A DNA stretch of 64,000 nt from an uncultured Oscillospiraceae bacterium (GCA_934561175.1 CAKTFW010000004.1:1-64000), one strand, 5' to 3'; positions 18,065 to 26,848 are shown, numbered from the stretch's first letter. Numbers and translations are program-made. Notes: a model not told the origin generated them from the sequence alone.

Positions 18065-18904
18065 ATGGCTGCCATGCGTCAGAGAATACAAATCTGTTGT
18101 ATTGCAATTGGACTGCTTTGCGCACTCTTTGCGGCTACAGCGTTGCAGCAGAATTTGACGGTCCGCAGGTATGCCGTTTCCAACGAAAAACTGCAGGGAT
18201 CAATTCACATAGCATTGCTGACGGATCTGCACAGTGTTTATTATGGCAGTGATCAGAAGGTTTTACTGGATGCTGTGGCCGCAGCGCAGCCAGACTTGGT
18301 TTTTCTGGTCGGTGATATTGTGGATGATGTTGCACCGTGTGATGGAGCGGAGGCTTTACTGGAGGCGCTTGGTGCGCGATATCAGTGCTATTATGTTTCT
18401 GGAAACCATGAATTCTGGTCGAAGAATATTGACAAAATTAAACGAAAAATCCGCGATTGCGGCATTACCGTATTGGAAGGCGAACAGAAAAAAATCTGCC
18501 TTGGCGGGCAGAATATTACCATCTGCGGCGTGGATGATCCGGAGATTAACGCGTACACTTCTGATCCGGATGCGTGGCGTACTCAATTGTTCCGCTGTGC
18601 GGAAAGTGTGAACGAAACAGACTTTACAATTTTGTTGTCACATCGACCGGAGTATGCAGAACTGTATGGAATGCTTGGGTTTGATTTAACGCTCTGCGGT
18701 CACGCTCATGGGGGACAGGTGAGAATTCCGGGGGTGCTGAATGGCTTGCTTGCTCCGAATCAGGGCTTTTTTCCCGCATATGCAGGTGGGGAGTATCTGG
18801 TAGGGGAGGAGAACAAGCAGACGATGATCGTCAGCCGCGGTTTGGTGCGAAATTTCCTGCCCCGCATATTTAATCCACCGGAGCTTGTTGTGATTAAATT
18901 ATGA
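18065..18904 (+). CDS. membrane-anchored metallophosphoesterase (YkuE/YaeI-like)
   Basis: 279 aa. An N-terminal hydrophobic helix at about residues 8-28 anchors or exports the protein. The calcineurin-like motifs follow in order: TDLHS (D-x-H), VGDIVDD, SGNHEFW, LLSHRPEY and CGHAHGGQ. Relatives act at the outer face of the membrane; substrates are poorly defined, and UDP-diacylglucosamine or phosphodiesterase roles cannot be separated from sequence. ATG at 18065 has GAGGGAGAG immediately upstream; a second ATG at 18074 is possible. It is a single-gene unit between two terminators. Confidence 0.88.
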   Translation: MAAMRQRIQICCIAIGLLCALFAATALQQNLTVRRYAVSNEKLQGSIHIALLTDLHSVYYGSDQKVLLDAVAAAQPDLVFLVGDIVDDVAPCDGAEALLEALGARYQCYYVSGNHEFWSKNIDKIKRKIRDCGITVLEGEQKKICLGGQNITICGVDDPEINAYTSDPDAWRTQLFRCAESVNETDFTILLSHRPEYAELYGMLGFDLTLCGHAHGGQVRIPGVLNGLLAPNQGFFPAYAGGEYLVGEENKQTMIVSRGLVRNFLPRIFNPPELVVIKL

Positions 18905-18943
18905 AAAAAGCACGCGTCCAAATCCTTGGACGCGTGCTTTTTA
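18904..18943. terminator. bidirectional terminator between the metallophosphoesterase and NlpC/P60 genes
   Basis: AAAGCACGCGTCCA and TGGACGCGTGCTTT pair perfectly around a 6-nt loop (18907-18940), with A and T runs on either side, serving two convergent genes. Confidence 0.92.
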
Positions 18944-18952
18944 GTTGCTTAC

Positions 18953-19846
18953 TTAAATAATCCGTCGTGCACCGGTATAACGGCTGGCATAGTAGGAATC
19001 ACCCAGCGAAGTGACTTTGACACCGCCGGAAGCTGCGTGAATAAAGGAATTATCGCCGAAATAGATTCCGACATGTGTGGCAGCTGCAGAACTTTTGTAG
19101 GTGTTTTTGAAAAATACCAAATCACCAATCTGAAGCTGATCCTGTGAGACGGAAGTACCATTATTCAACTGTTGTGCAGCAGTACGGTTCAAAGAATAGC
19201 CGTAAGCGGAATAGCAATAACGGGTGAATCCGGAGCAATCAAATCCGCTTGGTGTTGTGCCGCCCCAAACATAAGGGGTACCCAAGTAATTCTGTGCATA
19301 GCTGATAAGCTGACTTGCAACAGAGGCAACAGAAGAGCCGGAAGAGTTGGCAAGCGGCTTTTCGGTCAGACTCATCAGATCACTGCGAACATAACCGGTG
19401 GTGTTGCCATAGACAACTTTATACCAGCCTTCATTGATGCCGATGATTCGGGCTTTGGCACCTTCGCTCAACTGCAACAGAACTTCGGAGCTGGAATCTG
19501 GTTGGCTGCGGACATTGACGGAGGCGGAATTGACTTCGCCGTCTCCAAGCTCTACATTTTCCTTCGATTTGAAGGTGACATAGTCTGCACTGACATAACC
19601 AATATCCAGATTGTAATCAACCAAATACCAGTTGTCCACTTTGCGGATGACAACGACGGTGTCACCGTAGCTGGCGTTGGAGACAATATCGGCATTGGTA
19701 GTCGGCTTTGCACGGAGCCGCAGGCTGGAAGCGTCTACAATTCCGACACCGGTCTTGAGCTCCGTCGCCTGCGCACTGATTGCCATTGCGATCAGGAGTA
19801 CCATCGCAACCAGTACCAGGTTCAGGATTCTGACTGCTTTTTTCAT
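18953..19846 (-). CDS. secreted NlpC/P60 peptidoglycan hydrolase with two SH3b domains
   Basis: 297 aa. A signal peptide (about 1-27, ending AISAQA) is followed by two bacterial SH3 domains (about 33-92 with SLRLRAKPTTNADIV, and 105-162 with VNVRSQPDSSSEVL). The C-terminal NlpC/P60 domain (about 178-297) has the catalytic Cys in GFDCSGF, the His in THVGIY and the third polar residue in FIHAASG. It cuts D-Glu-diamino-acid bonds in wall peptides. GGAGG precedes the ATG. It is the second gene after a 95-aa gene and appears to share the promoter at 20185-20213. Confidence 0.95.
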   Translation of the reverse strand: MKKAVRILNLVLVAMVLLIAMAISAQATELKTGVGIVDASSLRLRAKPTTNADIVSNASYGDTVVVIRKVDNWYLVDYNLDIGYVSADYVTFKSKENVELGDGEVNSASVNVRSQPDSSSEVLLQLSEGAKARIIGINEGWYKVVYGNTTGYVRSDLMSLTEKPLANSSGSSVASVASQLISYAQNYLGTPYVWGGTTPSGFDCSGFTRYCYSAYGYSLNRTAAQQLNNGTSVSQDQLQIGDLVFFKNTYKSSAAATHVGIYFGDNSFIHAASGGVKVTSLGDSYYASRYTGARRII

Positions 19847-19872
19847 AGGGTACCTCCTGAAACTGAAACGAA

Positions 19873-20160
19873 TTATTTTGCTGAGAGCGCGCGTTCCAGC
19901 CAGACACTACCTACATCGAGCGCTGTGTAAAAGCCATCTTTTTCACTCCGCTTTACAATGCGATCCCGTGATTTGATCGAGGGATCAGTCAGTTGAAGTT
20001 GAACGGAGACGCGAGTGGCAACATCCACATCCTGAACTTTTTTGGTGTCCAGAATCTGGAGCATCACAATGTATTTGTCTGCCATGGAACCATAATAAAC
20101 CAGGTTGTCCTTCCGCATAAGCGGATGCCCTTTGTACATGAGCACATGTTTGTTTGCCAT
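19873..20160 (-). CDS. small conserved clostridial protein of unknown function
   Basis: 95 aa, no signal peptide. It opens ANKHVLMYKGHPLMRKDN and holds VYYGSMADKYIVMLQIL and SIKSRDRIVKRSEKDGFYTALDVG, a pattern I recall from uncharacterised clostridial proteins. ATG at 20160 is chosen over a longer frame because GGAGG lies just before it and the promoter at 20185-20213 lies inside the longer version. It is 26 nt upstream of the NlpC/P60 gene. The highly charged, compact sequence suggests a small soluble protein. Confidence 0.8.
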   Translation of the reverse strand: MANKHVLMYKGHPLMRKDNLVYYGSMADKYIVMLQILDTKKVQDVDVATRVSVQLQLTDPSIKSRDRIVKRSEKDGFYTALDVGSVWLERALSAK

Positions 20161-20184
20161 GGGATCCTCCTTGATTGTAACTAG

Positions 20185-20213
20185 ATTGTAACATATCGTT
20201 TCCGATATGTCAA
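20185..20213 (-). promoter_or_regulatory. sigma-A promoter with a 20-bp palindromic operator in its spacer
   Basis: Read on the minus strand: TTGACA (20213-20208), 17-nt spacer, TACAAT (20190-20185). The perfect palindrome ACATATCGTTTCCGATATGT (plus strand 20191-20210) fills the spacer and touches both hexamers, so a bound repressor would block RNA polymerase. The -10 region is followed by a second GTTACAATC copy, giving a direct repeat. Confidence 0.8.
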
Positions 20214-20257
20214 TGATTGAAGCGGATTTGTTTCTAAATTTTGGAAGTACAGAAGAT

Positions 20258-20292
20258 GGGGAGGCTGGTGTTTCCGACAGCCTCCCCATCCG
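20258..20292 (-). terminator. hairpin after ireB
   Basis: GATGGGGAGGCTG and CAGCCTCCCCATC (20257-20292) pair perfectly just past the ireB stop. The downstream T tract on the minus strand is weak, so termination may be partial. Confidence 0.6.
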
Positions 20293-20293
20293 A

Positions 20294-20539
20294 TCAATCA
20301 AACAAGTAGTGTCGAACCAGTTCGTGCAGAAGCTCGTCCCGGTCCAGTTTGCAGATCAGACTGCGTGCGTTGTTGTGATTGGTGATATAAGTCGGATCTT
20401 CAGAAAGAAGATAGCCGACGATCTGATTGATGGGGTTGTACCCTTTTTCACTAAGGGAATGATAGATTGCGGTAAGTGTTTTTTTCATCTCCAGATCTTT
20501 GTCGTCCTGAAGGGAAAATTTAATGGTGCTGCTGTCCAA
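20294..20539 (-). CDS. ireB: IreB family regulatory phosphoprotein (UPF0297)
   Basis: 81 aa, normal length. The middle holds the family signature [29 protein letters not shown], followed by [16 protein letters not shown]. In Enterococcus IreB is a substrate of the PASTA kinase IreK and restrains cephalosporin resistance; that role here is by family only. The start is TTG at 20539: AAGGAGG lies 8 nt upstream, and the nearby ATG is out of frame. ruvX, the usual next gene, is missing from this spot. Confidence 0.93.
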   Translation of the reverse strand: MDSSTIKFSLQDDKDLEMKKTLTAIYHSLSEKGYNPINQIVGYLLSEDPTYITNHNNARSLICKLDRDELLHELVRHYLFD

Positions 20540-20571
20540 ACGGCATACCTCCTTTTTGCTGATTCCTAATA

Positions 20572-20600
20572 ATCATATAACATTTTCAGCGGGAAGTAAA
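20572..20600 (-). promoter_or_regulatory. sigma-A promoter for ireB
   Basis: On the minus strand TTTACT (20600-20595), 17-nt spacer, TATGAT (20577-20572). Confidence 0.6.
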
Positions 20601-20639
20601 GCGGAAAGGTGACGAAAGTCAACAGCGTGTGGAAAAAGT

Positions 20640-23327
20640 TTACCGCAGTACTGCGCCAAGGTCTGCCTTAAGTTTTGCCAGAATATTCTGGACAGCTTCA
20701 TCTGCTTCTTCTCCGGTAAGGGAACGGTCATCCGCCCGCAGAACCAGGTTAAAGGCGACAGATTTCTTACCGGCCGGGATTCCGACGCCCTGATAGATAT
20801 CGAAGAGTGAAACTTCTTTCAATTCCTTGGCAGCGCTTTGAATCACAGCTTCCAGTGCACCGACAGTAATCGCCTTGTCACAGACCACGGCAATATCGCG
20901 GGTCACGGATGGGAACTTCGGAAGCGGAACATATTCGGGATTTGCACCCTTAGCGAGCATCAGTTCATCAAAGGAAAGTTCTGCACAGTAGAATTCGCCG
21001 TCAACACCATAGTTTTGTGCGACCAGCGGATGAATCTGGCCAAAGACGCCCAGGCATTCCGTGTTTGCCCATACTGTTGCGCAGCGGCCGGGATGATAAG
21101 AAGGGTTATCGGTACAAGCTTCGAAATGGATGCCGTCTGCCCGGATGTCCCGCAGAATTGCCTCAATCGCACCCTTCATGCCAAAGAAGTCCATGTCTGC
21201 GCCAAAAGCGCCCAGAGAGAGAAGCTTGGATTCTGTGGCAAGCCCATCTTCTCCGCCGGGGAGATAGATCCGGCCCAGTTCGTAGAGCTTGGCAGATTTG
21301 TTACGGAAATTATAGTTTCGGGTCAGAATTTCCAGCATTGAGGGTAGCACTGTGGTACGCATAATAGAAGTGTCTTCGCCCAGCGGGTTCAGAATTTTGA
21401 AAGAAGTGCGGCGGGGATCATCTGCAGCCCAGCGAATTTTGTCATAATAGGTGGGGGAGATAAAGGAGTAGGTGATGATCTCATCATAACCGCATGCACG
21501 GCAGGTGGCACCGAGTGCCTGCTCCAGAAGCTGGGAAGCAGAATACCCGCCCTTCGTAGTTTGACCACGCATCAGCGTGCAGGGAATGTTGTTGTAACCG
21601 TGGAATCGGGCGACTTCCTCTGCAAGGTCGGCCATTTCTTTGACATCTCCGCGCCAGGATGGGACGGTAACCTGCATGCCATCAAGGGCAAAGCCAAGTT
21701 TCTTGAGAATCGTAACCATTTCCGCAGCGGGAACATCGGTACCGAGCAGTGTGTTGATCTTCTCTGGCTCCAGGGTTAGTACTGTGGGCTGCGGCACATA
21801 ATTCAAAATGTCAATAGTGCCGTCAAGCACTTCGCCGGCGCCCAGCATTTCTACCAATTCACAGGCACGGTTGACAGCCGGCAGCGTGTTCAAGGAATCC
21901 AGACCTTTCTCGAATTTTGCGGAAGCCTCCGTGCGCATACCAAGTGCCAGTGCTGCTTTACGGATGGCGGTGCCATTGAAGTTGGCAGATTCGAAGACAA
22001 CATCGGTGGTGTCTTCAACAATTTCAGAGTTTTCACCACCCATAATACCAGCCAGACCGACTGCACGGGTGTCGTCTGCAATGACCAGCATATTGGGAGT
22101 CAGCTTACGAACATTCCCATCCAGTGTCGTGAGCTGCTCGCCTTCCTGCGCACGGCGTACGATAATTTTTCCGCCTTTCACATAGCGGTAGTCAAAGGCA
22201 TGCATCGGCTGACCATACTCCAGCATGACATAGTTGGTAATATCTACAATATTGTTAATTGGACGCACACCCATGGCGCGCAGCCGCTCCCGCATCCATT
22301 TGGGGGAAGGACCGATCTTGACATTGCGCACCATACGGGCAGTGTAACGCGGGCAGAGATCAACATCTGGTGTTTCCACATCCAAAAGATCCATCAGGTT
22401 GCCGTTGCCGCCACCCTGTACAACCGGATCGTGGAGCCGCAGCGGCTGATCGAAAGTCGCGGCAGCTTCTCTGGCCAGTCCGATGATAGAGAGACAGTCC
22501 GGACGATTTGGGGTAATCTCAAATTCAACCACATGGTCATCTGCATTGATCAGGGGGCGGATGTCATCACCGGGTTTGGCACCCTCTTCACGGAGAACAA
22601 AGATACCATCTGTAATGCAGTGAGGAAATTCCTTTTGCTCAGCGTGGAGATCCTCCAGTGTGCAGATCGTGTCAGATTTGGTGTTGTAGGCTACCAGATC
22701 ACCGGCATGAAGGTTCATGCAGTTGGTATCGGGGCAGGCTGTTGCACCATTCAGATCCAGGCAGGTGTGGAAGGTGCCATCAGGCTGCGATTCACACTCC
22801 AGGATTTTTGCGGCAATCACCGGCCCATAAATTTTGTGACCGGGCTGTACATCGGCTGGGATGGAAGGCTTTTCCGGATCCAGCGGCTTATAGTCGTTCA
22901 ACAATGCGGCCGGGATAATGGCGGCGTAAGGAAAGTCGCGCTCGTCCAGTCCCAGTTCAGTCAGAGAACACAGCATACCGTTGGAGAGAACGCCGCGCAG
23001 TTTGCCTTTTTCAATTTTTTTGCCGCCGGGTAGGGTGGACTTGTGCAGGGCGACGGGAACCAGATCGCCGACATGGATATTCCATGCGCCGGTAACGATC
23101 TGAACAGGGGCATTATCGCCGGTGTCAATCTGGCAGACCCACATATGGTCAGAGTCGGGGTGACGCTCCATGGAGAGAATTTTGCCGACGACCACATTGG
23201 AAATTTCAGCGCCCAGATCTTCTGTGGTTTCCACCTTGGAACCGGAGAGAGTCATCGCTTCGGAAAAATCTTTGTCATTGGCATCGACAGTGACAAATTC
23301 ATTGAGCCATTTTCTACTTAAATTCAT
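20640..23327 (-). CDS. pheT: phenylalanyl-tRNA synthetase beta subunit, enlarged
   Basis: 895 aa, about 90 more than the usual 800. Order: N-terminal module with KWLNEFV, tRNA-binding OB fold (about 40-135, VVVGKILSMERHPDSDHMWVCQIDTG), then an extra segment (about 136-235), then the B3/B4 editing region (from EFEITPNRPDCLSIIGLAREAAA), B5, the catalytic-like core and a C-terminal anticodon-recognising FDX-ACB domain ending with VAFNLVLRADDRSLTGEEADEAV. The extra segment repeats features of the OB fold (KIL..E..PD, N-L/I-H-x-GDLV, EFPHCITDGIFVL against DFPYA), so it looks like a degenerate second copy. It is 14 nt downstream of pheS and under the same T-box. Confidence 0.96.
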   Translation of the reverse strand: MNLSRKWLNEFVTVDANDKDFSEAMTLSGSKVETTEDLGAEISNVVVGKILSMERHPDSDHMWVCQIDTGDNAPVQIVTGAWNIHVGDLVPVALHKSTLPGGKKIEKGKLRGVLSNGMLCSLTELGLDERDFPYAAIIPAALLNDYKPLDPEKPSIPADVQPGHKIYGPVIAAKILECESQPDGTFHTCLDLNGATACPDTNCMNLHAGDLVAYNTKSDTICTLEDLHAEQKEFPHCITDGIFVLREEGAKPGDDIRPLINADDHVVEFEITPNRPDCLSIIGLAREAAATFDQPLRLHDPVVQGGGNGNLMDLLDVETPDVDLCPRYTARMVRNVKIGPSPKWMRERLRAMGVRPINNIVDITNYVMLEYGQPMHAFDYRYVKGGKIIVRRAQEGEQLTTLDGNVRKLTPNMLVIADDTRAVGLAGIMGGENSEIVEDTTDVVFESANFNGTAIRKAALALGMRTEASAKFEKGLDSLNTLPAVNRACELVEMLGAGEVLDGTIDILNYVPQPTVLTLEPEKINTLLGTDVPAAEMVTILKKLGFALDGMQVTVPSWRGDVKEMADLAEEVARFHGYNNIPCTLMRGQTTKGGYSASQLLEQALGATCRACGYDEIITYSFISPTYYDKIRWAADDPRRTSFKILNPLGEDTSIMRTTVLPSMLEILTRNYNFRNKSAKLYELGRIYLPGGEDGLATESKLLSLGAFGADMDFFGMKGAIEAILRDIRADGIHFEACTDNPSYHPGRCATVWANTECLGVFGQIHPLVAQNYGVDGEFYCAELSFDELMLAKGANPEYVPLPKFPSVTRDIAVVCDKAITVGALEAVIQSAAKELKEVSLFDIYQGVGIPAGKKSVAFNLVLRADDRSLTGEEADEAVQNILAKLKADLGAVLR

Positions 23328-23341
23328 GCTGCGCTCTCCTT

Positions 23342-24367
23342 TCAGAACTGTTCTAGGAACCGGACATCGTTTTCAAAAATCAACCGCAGATCGGCGATTT
23401 TGAATCGACGCATTGCCATGCGTTCCAGACCCATACCAAATGCCCAGCCGGAATAAACCTCCGGATCAATGCCGGACATCCGCAGTACATTGGGGTGGAT
23501 CATACCGGCGCCCAGCACCTCAATCCAGCCTTCTCCCTTACAGGTGGGGCAGCCAACACCACCGCATTTGTGACACTGGACATCCATCTCGCAGGAAGGC
23601 TCCGTAAAGGGAAAATGATGAGGGCGGAAGCGGGTTACGGTGCCCTTGCCGTAAAGGTGTTCCATGACGAGATTCAGGGTGCCCTTCAGATCGGCCATGG
23701 TAACGCCCTTATCGATCACCATACCTTCCACCTGATGGAACATGGGCGAGTGCGTTGCGTCGACTTCATCTTTCCGGTAAACGCGGCCCGGTGCAATGAT
23801 GCGGATTGGCGGGGTATGCGTCTCCATGGCGCGCACCTGCATGGGGCTTGTCTGGCTGCGCAGCATTACACGGCTGTCGGTATCAAAATAGAAGGTATCG
23901 GACCAGTCGCGGGAGGGATGTCCCTCTTCCGCGTTCAGCTTGTCGAAGTTATAGGTTGCAAGCTCAACCTCCGGACCATCCAGGACCTCAAAGCCCATGC
24001 CGATAAAGATATCCTTGATTTCATCCAGTGCAATATACATGGGGTGGCGGTGACCCATCTGGATGGGCTTGCCCGGAATGGTCACATCCACAGCCTCAGA
24101 AGCGAGCTTTTGCTCCAACGCTTTTGCCTGCAGGGTAGTTTTAACGCTTTCCAGCTTTTCCTCGACTGCAGCGCGGACTTCATTGGCAATCTGCCCCATG
24201 GCAGGGCGCTCTTCCGGACTCAGCTTTCCCATTTGCTTTAAAACGGCAGTGAGTTCGCCTTTTTTTCCGAGAATGCGGACGCGTAACGCTTCCAGTGCCG
24301 CAGGATCAGTGGCAGCGTCTAACGCGGTAAGCGCATCCTGGCGGATTTTTTCCAGTTGCTCTTTCAT
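23342..24367 (-). CDS. pheS: phenylalanyl-tRNA synthetase alpha subunit
   Basis: 341 aa class II catalytic subunit. Visible are the N-terminal coiled coil, motif 1 GHRHPMYIALDEIKDIFIGMGFEV, motif 2 RTQTSPMQ-like RSQTSPMQVRAME with GRVYRKDEVDATHSPMFHQVEG, and motif 3 GWAFGMGLERMAMRRF. It contains a C-x2-C...C-x2-C stretch (CHKCGGVGCPTCKGEG) in the active-site region, as in other Firmicutes PheS. ATG at 24367 follows AAGGAG; the longer frame would run into the T-box terminator. Confidence 0.97.
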   Translation of the reverse strand: MKEQLEKIRQDALTALDAATDPAALEALRVRILGKKGELTAVLKQMGKLSPEERPAMGQIANEVRAAVEEKLESVKTTLQAKALEQKLASEAVDVTIPGKPIQMGHRHPMYIALDEIKDIFIGMGFEVLDGPEVELATYNFDKLNAEEGHPSRDWSDTFYFDTDSRVMLRSQTSPMQVRAMETHTPPIRIIAPGRVYRKDEVDATHSPMFHQVEGMVIDKGVTMADLKGTLNLVMEHLYGKGTVTRFRPHHFPFTEPSCEMDVQCHKCGGVGCPTCKGEGWIEVLGAGMIHPNVLRMSGIDPEVYSGWAFGMGLERMAMRRFKIADLRLIFENDVRFLEQF

Positions 24368-24393
24368 ATCAAAACTCCTTCTTGTAAAAATGC

Positions 24394-24640
24394 AAAAAAA
24401 TAGTCCTTCATCCCAAATGGGGACGAAGGACAGACCTCCGCGGTACCACCCGCAATTCGCCAAACAGCGCGCTCGATACCCATAACGGAGTGACCCGGCC
24501 AATCCTACGATTCTGGTTCAGACGGCAGCTCCTGGGGGAAAGCCCGGCGTGCGCTGCAGGCGGTTTTCAGCAACCCGCCCTCTCTTTGCCAGCGTTACCA
24601 CAGCAAGGCGACCCATTCATCGCTTTTCATTATTATATAA
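24394..24640 (-). promoter_or_regulatory. T-box riboswitch leader of pheST
   Basis: The minus strand carries the T-box core GGGTGGTACCGCGG (24451-24438), which pairs with the uncharged tRNA acceptor end. It is followed by a terminator in which GTCCTTC (24431-24425) pairs with GAAGGAC (24409-24403) before seven T (24400-24394). The 5' part contains AGAGAGGGCGG, the usual start of stem I. The leader is about 246 nt from the predicted start site. By position it senses tRNA-Phe; I could not fix the specifier codon with confidence. Confidence 0.93.
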
Positions 24641-24645
24641 AATAA

Positions 24646-24674
24646 ATTCTAACACATTCGGCAAAAACTTGCAA
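24646..24674 (-). promoter_or_regulatory. sigma-A promoter for the T-box-pheST transcript
   Basis: On the minus strand TTGCAA (24674-24669), 17-nt spacer, TAGAAT (24651-24646). Confidence 0.75.
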
Positions 24675-24681
24675 CAATAAT

Positions 24682-24710
24682 TTGACTATCTTTCCGCTGC
24701 CGCCTATAAT
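24682..24710 (+). promoter_or_regulatory. sigma-A promoter for the nnr-alr-mazF operon
   Basis: TTGACT (24682-24687), 17-nt spacer, TATAAT (24705-24710), divergent from the pheST promoter with only 7 nt between the two -35 boxes. Confidence 0.82.
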
Positions 24711-24732
24711 AACAAAAAATGGGGGCGGTGCT

Positions 24733-26241
24733 GTGAAGATTGCAAAGGCATCTGTAATGAAAGAAATAGACCGTTACGCGATTGAGAAGCTTGGAATTCC
24801 ATCGACTTTGTTAATGGAACATGCGGCGTCCGCAGTGGCGGAGACGGTGTGGCAGCTGATGGAACAGACGCCGCATATGGTTACAGTGTTCTGCGGCGCA
24901 GGAAACAACGGCGGCGACGGCGTCGCCTGCGCACGGCTGCTGCTGGAGCGAGGGTGTAGAGTGCGTTGTTTTCTCTGTGGCGCGCGGGAAAAGATGACAG
25001 CGGATACGACAGAAATGGAGCATCGTCTGATTGCAGCAGGCGGTTTGCTGGAGCCCTTTTCAGAAGAGACGGCCAGGAATGCGCTGGAACAGAGCACGGT
25101 TGCGGTCGATGCACTGTTTGGGACAGGACTCAATGCGCCGCTGCGGGGAATTGGCCTGCAGGCGGCACAACTGATCAACCAGAGTGCAGTACAGGTGGTA
25201 TCTTGCGATATTGCAAGCGGTGTGGCAACAGACACCGGGGAAATCCTTGGAGAAGCGGTGCATGCCGATGTAACGGTGACTTTTTCCATGGCAAAGCCGG
25301 GACAGCTTTTGGCACCCGGTCTGTACTGTACAGGCCGTCTGGAAGTTGTACCGATTGGAATTCCGGAGCAGGCAATGGAAAACCGGGAAATTGTCGGAAC
25401 CCTTTTGACGGAAGAGAAAATTCTCCCTTTATTTCCGCGCCGCAGGAGAGATGCGCATAAAGGCGACTTTGGAAAACTGCTGCTGCTTTGCGGCAGTGTT
25501 GGCTTTACGGGGGCTGCGGCGATGGCGGCGCGTGCGGCGCTGCGGTCCGGTGCGGGCCTGGTCTCGCTTGGCGTGCCGCGGACAATTTACCCGATTTTGG
25601 CGGCGAAGCTGGATGAGGCAATGGTGTTTCCACTGCCAGAAGATGAGAATGGACACCTTTCAGCGGAAGCTGCAACAGAGATTTGCAGTCGCTTGTCCAA
25701 GTGTGATGCCTGCTTGTTCGGACCGGGACTCGGCCGTGGAGTAGGCGTTTTACCTGTGCTGGAGGCGATTTTGCAGCAAAAGAAGCCAGTGGTTTTGGAC
25801 GCTGACGGTATAAATGCCCTGGAGGGTCATATAGATGTATTGCGCGGGGCGGCCTGTCCGGTGGTGCTGACACCTCATGATGGGGAGTTTGCACGACTGG
25901 GCGGCGATTTGCAGCAATTTGACCGCTTTCAGGCAGCAACAGAACTGGCGCGGACAACCGGCAGTGTGGTGGTTCTGAAGGGCTACCGCACGGTTGTAAC
26001 AGATGGCGCGGTATTGTCTGTCAATACAACAGGAAATCCGGGAATGGCAACAGGAGGCAGCGGTGATGTGCTGGCGGGAATATTGGTATCGTTCCTGGGA
26101 CAGGGGCTTGCGCCTTTGGACGCGGCCCAGGCTGCGGTTTATCTGCATGGAGCGGCAGGAGATCACTGCGCCGCTACAATTGGCGAGTATGGTATGCTGC
26201 CGTCGGATTTGATTGATGCGATCCCGCGACTTTTGCCATAA
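24733..26241 (+). CDS. nnr: bifunctional NAD(P)H-hydrate epimerase / ADP-dependent NAD(P)H-hydrate dehydratase
   Basis: 502 aa repair enzyme for damaged NAD(P)H. The N-terminal YjeF/NnrE domain (about 1-210) has SVMKEIDRYAIEKLGIPS, CGAGNNGGDGVACARLL and VDALFGTGLNAPLRG. The C-terminal NnrD domain (about 225-500) has KGDFGKLLLLCGS, FGPGLGRG, VVLTPHDGEFARLGG, VLKGYRTVVTDG and TGNPGMATGGSGDVLAG. The start is GTG at 24733 with a G-rich site ahead; the longer ATG frame at 24682 begins inside the promoter -35 box, so it cannot be right. Confidence 0.94.
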   Translation: MKIAKASVMKEIDRYAIEKLGIPSTLLMEHAASAVAETVWQLMEQTPHMVTVFCGAGNNGGDGVACARLLLERGCRVRCFLCGAREKMTADTTEMEHRLIAAGGLLEPFSEETARNALEQSTVAVDALFGTGLNAPLRGIGLQAAQLINQSAVQVVSCDIASGVATDTGEILGEAVHADVTVTFSMAKPGQLLAPGLYCTGRLEVVPIGIPEQAMENREIVGTLLTEEKILPLFPRRRRDAHKGDFGKLLLLCGSVGFTGAAAMAARAALRSGAGLVSLGVPRTIYPILAAKLDEAMVFPLPEDENGHLSAEAATEICSRLSKCDACLFGPGLGRGVGVLPVLEAILQQKKPVVLDADGINALEGHIDVLRGAACPVVLTPHDGEFARLGGDLQQFDRFQAATELARTTGSVVVLKGYRTVVTDGAVLSVNTTGNPGMATGGSGDVLAGILVSFLGQGLAPLDAAQAAVYLHGAAGDHCAATIGEYGMLPSDLIDAIPRLLP

Positions 26242-26256
26242 TTAGGAGGGACGCGT

Positions 26257-26832
26257 GTGCGGCAGTGGAAAAGAGCTGCTGTACTAATGATGCTGCTGTT
26301 GCTGCTGAGTGGCTGCGGCAAAGAGAAAACCATGCAACAGGCGTTGGAATTTCGCCAGCGGTTGCTGCAAATGAACAATTGCACTTTTTCGGTATCGGTG
26401 ACGGCAGATTATGCGGCGCGGAGCTGTACTTTTTCGCTGTACTGCGACTGTACACCGGAAGAAACCCGGCTGACGGTAACAGAACCGGACACGATCAGCG
26501 GAATCACGGCAACGGTGACGGAAGATGGACGAAAAGTTCGCTTTGACGACCTTAGTTTGGAGTTTGGAACGCTGGGGACCGGAAAGATTGCACCGGTCTG
26601 TGCACCTGCAGTCCTTTACCAATGTTGGCTGACAGGCTATATTGATTCAGCTGGTATGGAGGGCGATCAGCAGCTTGTGGTTTACCGGCAGGGTTACGAT
26701 CAGGAAGAACTGATGGTGCGCTGCTGGTTTGATCAGGAGACTGGTCTGCCGACGGGGGCGGAGATTTGCGATGCGGAAGATGTAATTCTAACAATGGACA
26801 TTTCGGAGTTTACGGATTGCTCAGACGAATGA
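26257..26832 (+). CDS. lipoprotein of unknown function (YdcC/LolA-like position)
   Basis: 191 aa. The N-terminus is a lipoprotein signal: basic start, a leucine-rich core, and LSGC with the lipidated Cys at residue 20. The mature part opens with a helix (KTMQQALEFRQRLLQMNN) and continues with alternating beta-strand pattern, compatible with a LolA-like half-barrel, but no motif proves this. In B. subtilis the lipoprotein gene ydcC also lies just upstream of alr and the mazF homologue, so this is probably its counterpart. GTG at 26257 is preceded by AGGAGGG. It overlaps neither neighbour. Confidence 0.75.
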   Translation: MRQWKRAAVLMMLLLLLSGCGKEKTMQQALEFRQRLLQMNNCTFSVSVTADYAARSCTFSLYCDCTPEETRLTVTEPDTISGITATVTEDGRKVRFDDLSLEFGTLGTGKIAPVCAPAVLYQCWLTGYIDSAGMEGDQQLVVYRQGYDQEELMVRCWFDQETGLPTGAEICDAEDVILTMDISEFTDCSDE

Positions 26833-26848
26833 TGTGAGGGTACGATCG

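Noticed and set aside
18953..20301. Reading the SH3b-NlpC gene and its neighbour as part of a phage lysis module
   Set aside because: The protein has a signal peptide and normal chromosomal neighbours, with no holin or phage structural gene.
24394..24640. Assigning a specifier codon in the T-box
   Set aside because: A TTC occurs in the leader but its surroundings do not fit the specifier loop well, and other trinucleotides compete; only the Phe identity by context is claimed.
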